NCBI GenBank assembly: GCA_021018815.1 | Contig: JAITYX010000087.1 | Location: 682,001 to 746,000 of the forward strand | Direction: 5' to 3' | DNA length: 64,000 bases | Source: Talinum fruticosum | Lineage: Eukaryota > Streptophyta > Magnoliopsida > Caryophyllales > Talinaceae | Part shown: in pieces, positions 57,120 through 64,000 of the stretch | Layout of the letters: each line of letters begins with the position of its first letter | Numbering within the stretch: position 1 is the stretch's first letter | Made by a program: the position numbers and the translations under genes | The notes under the pieces: model-generated | What the model was told of the DNA's origin: nothing | Database searches by the model: none | What the model saw: only the letters and a program-made list of their open reading frames with translations

Positions 57120-58130
57120 CTTGTAGTGCACCAATTACTTGGTTTTTTAGATAGTTCCATTACACACCCACCTCCCTTTATGGCTCTTCCTTTGGGAATG
57201 CAGCAACCTAATCCTACCCATGCTCTCTGGCCTCATTTTTGGATCAACTCATTCGGGCTTGGTTATTTGCCATAGTTCTAAGGATCAAGTAACCGAGATT
57301 CGTGACATGCCTCACTCATTGCTTATTTGGAAAATTCTTGAGTAGCAGTTTAATGCTTCCAAGCTTGCTCATGCGATAGACCTTAAACTCAATCCATAGA
57401 CATAACCATAGCTAGGACCAAGTCTTCGATGATCTTGCGAAACACGAAACTCAATCCATAGAGGACTTTTTACATATAGTCAAAACTATTGCTGATGGTT
57501 ATGGTTATGTCTATCCTCGTAAAAAGTCAATCCGAGACAGTGACTGAATAGCGGCAACGAGTCAGCAATAGTTTTGACTATATGTAAAAAGTCCTCTATG
57601 GATTGAGTTTCGGGTTTCGCAAGATCATCGAAGACTTGGTCCTAGCTATGGTTATGTCTATCCCTGTCGAGTCCGTCCCCAACCAGCACTCTGTTCTGCG
57701 TTAGCCTCTTTACATGATTCAGGAAAAGTTTGATATCAAAGACTTGGTCACTGTGGCACTTGTGTTTTTTATAGTCTTAGGAAAAATAATGTTCTTCAAA
57801 ATTCTATTTTTCATGACAATTGTGTTACTTGTCATCTTGCTAAATCACAAAAGTTGTTTTTTTAGTTGAACATTGTTCCGTTGCTCCTTTATAACATATA
57901 CATTCCGATGTTTGGGGAGCTCACCATGACTTGTGTTAAATTGTTTTGTTACTATGTGATTTATGTGGATGATTTCTCTCACTTCACTTGGTTATATCCT
58001 ATGAATTATAAGTCTAAGGTCCGACACATTTTTCTGCAATTGTAAAAGTTAGTAGAGAACCAATTTGACAAAAATATCAAAACTTTTCGAGTCGATGGGG
58101 TAAGAAGTTTGATACTTGCTCCTCTTAAGA
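57120..58130 (+). pseudogene. Degenerate Ty1/Copia fragment (gag plus integrase part)
   Basis: Different from the other two Copia elements. Gag: HQLLGFLDSSITHPPPF (from about 57127), NPTHALWPHFWINSFGLGYL, KLAHAIDLKL and SIEDFLHIVKTIADGYGY. Then, past a gap, the integrase start: VTCHLAKSQKLFF (about 57822-57865), IHSDVWGAHHDLC (57899-57935), YVIYVDDFSHFTWLYPMNYK and NQFDKNIKTFRVDG (about 58060-58095). Protease, RT and RNase H are missing, and stops are frequent. An inverted duplication (57396-57661) lies in the gag part. Confidence 0.8.
57396..57661. repeat. 100-bp near-perfect inverted repeat (hairpin)
   Basis: Left arm 57396-57495 and right arm 57562-57661 are reverse complements at 99 of 100 positions (A/G difference within CGAAACACGAAACTC), with a 66-nt loop. 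The arm is Copia gag sequence. A direct repeat TATGGTTATGTCTATCC is also present in the loop (57500) and at the end of the right arm (57646). Confidence 0.95.
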
Positions 58131-58328
58131 AACACTAACTTTGATTTACACGCATTTGCATACAGTTTACATAGAAATAATTTTATTAAATAATTACATT
58201 ACAAATACAATTAGAAAAAATAGCAATAAAAAAATTTAAGAATTTTGGTTTAACTAAACAATTAAAACGTGTATAGATTACATTGAATTAACTTTTATCT
58301 TGATTTACTAAATCTTTCTTAAGAATAA
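58131..58328. other. AT-rich spacer
   Basis: About 200 bp of AT-rich DNA between the Copia fragment and Gypsy B; nothing recognised. Confidence 0.5.
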
Positions 58329-58941
58329 TGATTCGGATATTTCCCGGACAGTTCCAGCTCAACCGACACGTCACCGGCCGATCGGGCCTAATCGGAAAGA
58401 AAGGAGGAATCGGCCCAAGATAACCTTTAACGGGCCGGGTAAAGCCCCAAAGCCCACTAGGGCTAGGGTTTCCCTAAACCATGGTAAAGTACCGTTTTAC
58501 CCCTTTAAAATCCTCTATAAATACCCATCTTTCCTCAACCCCAAGGCATGTTATGTTCATTTGACAAGACATCTCATTTGAGGATAATCACTCAAGCTCC
58601 TAAGCTCTCAACTCTCATCTACATTCATAACGTTCATCAACGTTCATCGGCACACATTCATCCCGAGAACTTCCATCTTTGGAAATCTTCTCGTCTCCCA
58701 AGGAATCCCCCACGCACATCGAGGAAGATCTCCTCGATCTATTCAAAATTAGTTCATTACTAACTTGAGCGTCGGAGGGCGTTCCCGGGATCCACCACCC
58801 AGGGCTTCGCCTTTTGCGAGGTTCAAGTAGTCGCCACTCGGACTCGGATCGATCGTGCCATGTCCTCGGAACCGGAAGCGGTAAATCCTTCCTCTCTCCG
58901 AATCATCATCCACATCATTAACTCGGTTTTCTCCGGAAACA
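58329..58941 (+). repeat. Gypsy B 5' LTR
   Basis: 613 bp, TGATTCGGATATTTCC ... TTCTCCGGAAACA, clearly homologous to the A LTRs but more diverged from them than they are from each other. Confidence 0.92.
58516..58523 (+). promoter_or_regulatory. TATA box in Gypsy B LTR
   Basis: TATAAATA in the context CCTCTATAAATACCC, at the same LTR position as in both A LTRs; the likely core promoter of the element. Confidence 0.65.
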
Positions 58942-58945
58942 GGTT

Positions 58946-58965
58946 TGGCGCCGTCCGTGGGGAGG
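58946..58965 (+). other. Gypsy B primer-binding site
   Basis: TGGCGCCGTCCGTGGGGAGG begins five bases after the LTR; similar to the TGGCGCC-type sites of Tat-lineage Gypsy elements. Confidence 0.75.
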
Positions 58966-58975
58966 AAGGTAGCAT

Positions 58976-60900
58976 ATGGTCGCCGGTGGCACTCGATCTC
59001 GATCCAAGATTACTCGCGACACGAACCCACCGGTCCCTCACCCTCATCGTTCAATGCCTACGGGGCCAATCCCGCGACGCTCCTCAACCCGGGGATGCGG
59101 AATCATCTCGGCGGTCTACCGGTAACCGCCACATCCAGCCGGAGGGGTACGTCACCCTAGGGACTCTCCAACACTTAATAGAGACCATTAAAGCGATCGT
59201 TGCACAGCAAGTGCAAGAACAAGTGCGAATCACCATGGAACAGGCGCATGCCAATCGTGCCCTTCCACTACGCCCCAACTCCCGGGTATGGCACAACCCT
59301 CCGGCGAGGTCGGCTGTTGGCTACTTCTCGGGCGGGATGCCCTCCCACGCAGCCCCGGAACAACCAACTAAGGCACCAAGCTGCGCTTGCTCCTGAGCAG
59401 CCAAGTGCCCTCTCGACAAGGCGTCACGAAGAAGGCGACGTACGAGAAATTATCGACGCAAAGAAAGCTCTTCATAAAGCCAACAAGAACATTGCAACTT
59501 CGCACACGGCCTCGACCCCCTATACTACCCGTAGCGGGCGTTACGCCTGGTTCGACGATCATGGTGACGCCCTTGCCCCAAACACGGAGCGAAGGCCCCC
59601 GAGGAGCATAAGGTCCGCCGGTTCCGCACGATCGGCTACACGTAGCCGCGACTCTCATCGAGCCTCGCAACGCCCCAAGGCGCGACCCGGAGCGGTCTGC
59701 CGTCCGAGAGCGGGAGCGATCAAGAGAAAGGCGTTGTGAGCAATCAAATGCGAAGGGTCTCGAGAAGTCGGAGAGGACTAGGCGCACTCCTCCTCGATCC
59801 GAGAGGAGGAAGAGTCCTTCCCCGGTAGAAGTTCCACACCACCAACCCCGCGCAGTCCCGATCTCCGGCTCCGATTTAAGGCCAACCCAGAATGCTTTCA
59901 ACACTCCATTTTCGAAGAAGATTATGAATACTCCCCGAATGAAGAAGATAAAGGTTTCGAACATTGATCCATACAATGGCACAACCGATCCCGAAGATCA
60001 CTTGGCGTACTACAAGTCCCACATGTACGTTCGGGATGGGGACGATGCAACCTCATCGCCGATTCTTCCTCGCTACACTAAAGGGAGTCGCGCGAAATGG
60101 TTCAACAATCTTCCCCAAGGGAGCATATCTTCCTTTGAAGAGTTGTGCGAGAAGTTCGTCGCACAATTCATCGCAAGTTGCAAGCGAAGAAGACTAGCAT
60201 CCACCTCTCCAAGATTAAGCAAGGGAGAAACGAGACCCTTGAAGACTATATCCGAAGGTTTCATGGAGAGGCCGTCCTTATCTCGACCTGCAAGATGGAG
60301 TCGCCTACACTTGCCTTCCTTAACGGACTCGAAGCGGAAGATTCAAATTTTCCCTCGCTGAACAAAAGGTGTCCACCTTGGCGAAGCACTCCGAAAGGCG
60401 GCCGACTTTATTTAGGCCACGAGAGATGCGTGCGGAGGAAGGAGATGAGGTCGGGAAGAAAGGAGGAGATGGAAAATTTAATCCTCGAAATGAAGTTGAC
60501 CACCGCTTCAACACCGACCCCGAGTATTCGATGGAGATCAAAGGGCACCCCATGCTCAAAAAACCACCTCCCATGTCCACTCCTGCGAAGCGCGAGCTTA
60601 CAACAAATATTGCGAATTTCATGAACAAACCGAACACAACACTACTGAGTGTCGCGCGTTAAAGAAGGCCCTTGGGGAGTTGGCGGATAATGGGCAAATT
60701 GATCGCTTTCTCAAAAAAGATACTCGTGGAGCACAAGGAGGTTCTTCAGGGCAAGGATATGAGCACTATGATGACGACGATGCTACTAAGATTGTAGCCA
60801 CTATCGCTGGAGGATTTGCGGGGGCACGACCCTCTCCTCCTGGAAGGCTCACCTCGGGAGCGCTCGGCAAGTCCCGATCGCCGGCCAACCTCCACCTCCG
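58976..60900 (+). pseudogene. Gypsy B gag, frameshifted
   Basis: I start at the ATG at 58976 (MVAGGTRSRSKITRDTNPPV), 35 bp past the LTR, which gives the Arg/Pro-rich N-terminus. Later blocks: QGVTKKATYEKLSTQRK (about 59420), the RS-rich region (59600-59720), KIKVSNIDPYNGTTDPEDHL (about 59940-60000), KWFNNLPQGSISSFEELCEK (60097-60156, the Retrotrans_gag core), and the zinc knuckle CEFHEQTEHNTTEC (about 60612-60655), where the conserved GH is EH. At least four frame changes are needed. Unlike A, this gag is not interrupted. Confidence 0.85.
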
Positions 60901-60903
60901 AAG

Positions 60904-61563
60904 GTGCCCACAGTGACCTTCGGAGAACAAGATTTGAAAAGCATGGCCGCCCCACACAAGGATCCTTTGGTCATCACATCGAAGATTTCGGACACCATAG
61001 TCCGCGGGGTTCTTATCGACACGGGGAGCTCGGTAGACGTCATCACCATGGAATGCCTTAGACAGCTGAAGTATGCCCCTCGAGTCTCGTTTCCATCGTC
61101 AATCCTATTGTCGGATTCGGAGAGCGAGACGATACACCCCATAGGCATGATCCGCCTACCGGTCGGAGTTGGAGAGAAGGTCGGGGCCGAAACATCGAAG
61201 TTAAATTCCTAGTGGTCGATATCTCCTCTCGCCTACAATGTCATCATTGGACGTCCCACCCCTCAACCAGATCAAAGCGGTCGTCGCTTCATACCTTCTC
61301 CTCATGAAGTATGAGCTTGATGATGGATCCGTAGGTGAGACCTATGGAGACCAAAAGACCGCACGTGAATGCTATGTAGTAAGCCTTCGACCTTTGATGG
61401 AGAAGCGAAAGAGGAGGGGAAGACTCATGATGATCCTAAGGGTAAGAAGCTAAAGCGGAGCCCCAACAAAGTCTCCGAGACTATGATGGTGTGCCTCACC
61501 ACCACAGAAGATTATGTCAAGATCCGGCTTGTGCCTCCCGAAGACATCAAGCTCATGAGATAG
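60904..61563 (+). pseudogene. Gypsy B aspartic protease and end of coding region
   Basis: MPTVTFGEQDLKSMAAPHKD opens at 60904 and the active site is VLIDTGSSVDVITMECLRQ, with the catalytic Asp codon GAC at 61018-61020. It continues with IHPIGMIRLPVGVGEKV and, after frame changes, NVIIGRPTPQ-like and KTARECYVVS blocks, ending TEDYVKIRLVPPEDIKLMR and a TAG at 61561-61563. In full-length Tat-type elements reverse transcriptase would follow here; instead the ORF ends and non-coding sequence starts. Confidence 0.82.
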
Positions 61564-62198
61564 TGATGCTTATGTAAATAGTTCAAGTTCATTATCCGGC
61601 GTGGGGGCCTTTCTTTAAAGACCCACCCAGCTTAAGTCCCAGAGATTTTGTAAAGGAATCACCCACGATTGACGCGACTTTTCGAAAGCGCTCAACGGGG
61701 GCACACATTCCTCCCTTACGTACGGACTTCGATCTTTCATCAATACAATGAGCAAGTTTTTGCATCTTTGCGTCTCATACTTTACTTTAAGATGATCTTG
61801 GGGGCATGAATAGGGGCTAATACAATCCCTGGAACACCCAAGTCCCTAGTTCCTTTCGTTATATTTTCTTAACTTTGTCAAAGTTAGAAGAAAAGTAGGG
61901 GCTAATATGACCCCTAAAGCGGCCTACGCTGCTAGTTTCTTTCGTTGTATGTTTTTCATTGTGCCAATTTTGGGGGCAACACTGGGGCTAATACAATCCC
62001 TAGGACAGCCAAGTTGTAAAACTCAAAGCAGACCCCACTATGATCATGTACCCCAAGTGGCAAGAAAGCAAAAATCGGCAATAATAAAAAGAAGTAACGA
62101 GGCAAGTAAGCATCCAACAAGCATCAAAGCAAGGATCGATCGAAGATAAAAGTTCAAGCAAAACGAAAGAGTATCAAGTCATAATGGCACGCAGGACG
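61564..62198. other. Gypsy B post-protease region with triple repeat
   Basis: Conserved with A 30960-31560 in reverse. It holds three ~90-bp units (61800-62015) with the core GGGGCTAATACAATCCC. No RT motif in any frame. Confidence 0.7.
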
Positions 62199-62486
62199 TC
62201 AAAAATAGCTCATATCCCACGAAGAGTCATGGAAAGGGGGCCAATCCTCGGAGCCATCTTTGGCATCCTCGCCAACGCCATCATCCTCGGGGATCTCCCC
62301 TCCTTTAGCACTTTCTCCTAAGGGATTGATACGGCCAAAGAGCTTGACTCCAAGGTGAGATCTTCGGACTAAGATCCAAGCATAACCCAAGTAAATGCCA
62401 AGCATGAAGAGAATGACTATGGTCTTCAAATGCGTACAATCGTCAAAAGAAGGCCTCTTGGACGAAAAAATTACGAGCGTACGCAA
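62199..62486 (-). CDS. Antisense small ORF with a hydrophobic helix (Gypsy B copy)
   Basis: A 95-codon frame on the minus strand, opposite to gag. It has an N-terminal basic part (MRTLVIFSSKRPSFDD), one hydrophobic helix TIVILFMLGIYLGYAWILV, a basic RRSHLGVKLFGRIN and an acidic tail with EIPEDDGVGEDAKDGSEDW. The same sequence is present in element A, split by one missing base. One-helix topology is a prediction by eye; no family recognised. It could also be fortuitous openness of a conserved RNA or DNA region. Confidence 0.4.
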   Translation of the reverse strand: MRTLVIFSSKRPSFDDCTHLKTIVILFMLGIYLGYAWILVRRSHLGVKLFGRINPLGESAKGGEIPEDDGVGEDAKDGSEDWPPFHDSSWDMSYF

Positions 62487-63054
62487 CTCGACAAGCGAAG
62501 GTCACATAAGATCATAAAGGATCGCAAAGAGACATCACTCAAGCCTTAAGTCACCGGAAAAGGCACAAGGTCAACTCCCTTGAAGAACACTTTTTGTTCA
62601 GCAAGAAACTGCTCCAACGCTACAAGGTTTAATGTACGACGACTTATCCCGGATTCGGCAAAGGTTAATTGGGTGCCCACATTTTTGATATCCTAGAAGG
62701 GAGCGATAGGTTTTAGGAGTCGGTTTTAGGAGTCGGTCTTAGGGGTCGATAAGAGGGGTCGGTGTGAGAGGTCGAGTTCAAGAGTCTTAAATAAATAAAA
62801 ATAATAATAAAATAAAATAAAGAGTTACTTTAACTTCGAAAAAATCTTCCGCAATGAAGCGTATGATTTCGGAGCCGAGACGTCTCTCGACGTCAAACAA
62901 CAACCTAGCCTCCGAGAGCTAACAAGTCATATTTCCACCTCCACAAAGGGGACATCCTTCGAAGTTACGATAAGCGATAACTTAGCCTCCGGGAGCTAAA
63001 AATCGTACGCCTAACTTCATAAAAGGAACACCTCTCGGAGGACACACAATCATG
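62487..63054. other. Gypsy B non-coding region with short GGTCGGT block
   Basis: Matches the flanks of A's C-rich block (A 28600-28790 and 30400-30640) but has only about 100 bp of GTCGGTTTTAGGAGTCGG-type repeats (62700-62790) where A has about 1.1 kb plus another 0.5 kb. Confidence 0.65.
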
Positions 63055-63560
63055 CAATTCTAAGCCTACGGGAGCTGGAAGGTCGCGTAAAGACCCATGT
63101 CCGCATGGGCACTCGCACTCCTAACTTAAGGTTAGGGGGTCGCGCTCTGCGTGGGATGTTCCCTAGCGAGAATCATGCACTTCTAAGCCTACGGGAGCTG
63201 GAAGGTCGCGTAAAGACCCATGTCCACATGGGCACTCGCACTCCTAACTTAAGGATAGGAGGTCGCGCTCGACGATCATGCACTTCTAAGCCTACGGGAG
63301 CTGGAAGGTCGCGTAAAGACCCATGTCCGCATGGGTACTCGCACTCCTAACTTAAGGATAGGATGTCGCGCTCGACGATCATGTACTTCTAAGCCCACGG
63401 GAGGCTGGAAGGTCGCGCAAGACGCATGTCCGCATGGGCACCTGCACTCCTAACTTCGGGTTAGGGGTCGCGCTCTCCGTAAGATATGCCCTCGCGAGAT
63501 ACTTACGTTCATACACTTTCAAGCCTCCGAGAGCTGAAAGGTCGCGTAAAAGACCCATGA
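63055..63560 (+). repeat. ~123-bp tandem repeats in Gypsy B
   Basis: About five units with GGTCGCGTAAAGACCCATGT, ACTCCTAACTTAAGG and TTCTAAGCCTACGGGAGCTG boxes. Sense-strand frame 63105-63350 reads MGTRTPNLRLGGRALRG..., with MGTRTPNLR recurring after 41 codons, like the A array. Confidence 0.87.
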
Positions 63561-64000
63561 CAACGCTACCGTGGGCAAACTCACTTTCTTCGGATCCGAG
63601 GCACATAGGGGCTGGGACGCCTTGAGGATCCTAGAAGGATTACGAGAGGACTCATCCTCCCGCAAGAGCCCTAGAAGGACCATGGGAGGACTCATCCTCC
63701 ACGGAAGAGCCCCTAGGAGGATCACAAGAGAACTCATCCTCCCCGCAAGACTCCTTCTTAGCCCTAAGGGGCTAAGTAAAAAGTCAAAACAAATCATCAT
63801 CACAAAATCGCAAGAATGGCAAAAACAAAACGAGCAAGGCCCGAAAGCTCTTCAAGCAACGACTTAGCCTTCGGGGCGACAAGTCGCATCTCTACTTTCA
63901 CAAGGGGCTATCCTTTGGGGTCCCGAGTCAATTCGCACTCGGTGACAACTTGGCCTTCAGGAGTCGAAGATCGCACTCTCGGCCCATAGAGTGGTACCCT
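63561..64000. other. Gypsy B interior to window end
   Basis: Matches A 27660-28030 in reverse. Contains two or three ~45-bp repeats of AGAAGGACCATGGGAGGACTC-type sequence (63625-63745), fewer in A. No gene supported. Confidence 0.55.

Larger units (their letters stand above)
58329..64000 (+). mobile_element. Gypsy element B (same family as A), truncated by window end
   Basis: Plus-strand copy of the Gypsy A family: 5' LTR 58329-58941, primer-binding site, gag from 58976, protease 60904-61563, then the same non-pol internal region, including the triple repeat (61800-62015), the antisense ORF (62486-62199) and the 123-bp array (63055-63560). The last bases match the reverse complement of A near 27680, so about 2 kb including the 3' LTR lie beyond the window. 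No pol domain is present. Confidence 0.9.

Noticed and set aside
59368..59982. 204-codon minus-strand ORF over Gypsy B gag
   Set aside because: It is the shadow of the gag region; the sense strand has the recognisable Retrotrans_gag motifs and the ORF is not open in A.

Overview
This is nuclear DNA of a flowering plant, probably a eudicot; the species cannot be named from sequence. The evidence is a multi-exon cyclic nucleotide-gated channel (CNGC) gene with plant-type introns, L1-type LINEs with a plant DUF4283-like ORF1, Sirevirus-type Copia, Tat-like Gypsy, CACTA, PIF/Harbinger and MITE elements, and AT-rich spacers. Apart from the CNGC gene nearly everything recognisable is transposon sequence, much of it nested. 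I saw no rRNA, tRNA, CRISPR or organelle-derived sequence.

Layout. 1-14740: one minus-strand LINE, cut three times: by a Ty1/Copia element (2416-10366), a CACTA element (11557-13050, target duplication GAG) and a Tourist-like MITE (14004-14451, target duplication TTA). 15441-22212: a PIF/Harbinger-like element with a Myb/SANT-like remnant, itself holding a 4.7-kb CACTA element (16919-21628, target duplication TGT). 22213-25788: AT-rich DNA with a second Tourist-like MITE, a MITE of a GCGCT-terminus family and a loose CACTA end. 25789-45560: Gypsy element A, minus strand, with a perfect AATAG target duplication and a complete-length but broken Sirevirus-like Copia element inserted in its gag (33711-44489). 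45561-51113: spacer, then the CNGC gene. 51316-52602: a long inverted-repeat element. 53388-56354: a third CACTA element (target duplication ATA) of a different subfamily. 57120-58130: a decayed Copia fragment holding a 100-bp near-perfect hairpin. 58329-64000: Gypsy element B, plus strand, same family as A, running off the window.

The most distinctive item is the Gypsy family of A and B. Both copies have LTRs, a primer-binding site, gag and an aspartic protease, and then stop: neither shows reverse transcriptase, RNase H or integrase. In place of pol there is a long conserved region with a triplicated ~90-bp motif, a short antisense reading frame with one hydrophobic helix, a length-variable C-rich block, and an array of ~123-bp units that is open in the sense direction. 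Element A also has a long antisense ORF next to its 3' LTR. This looks like a non-autonomous gag-protease (TR-GAG-type) family that would depend on pol supplied by another element.

Many reading frames are broken by single-base indels. In the CNGC gene three breaks each look like one missing T, and between LTR copies many differences fall at CGAG/CTCG motifs. Some apparent decay may therefore be sequencing or assembly error.
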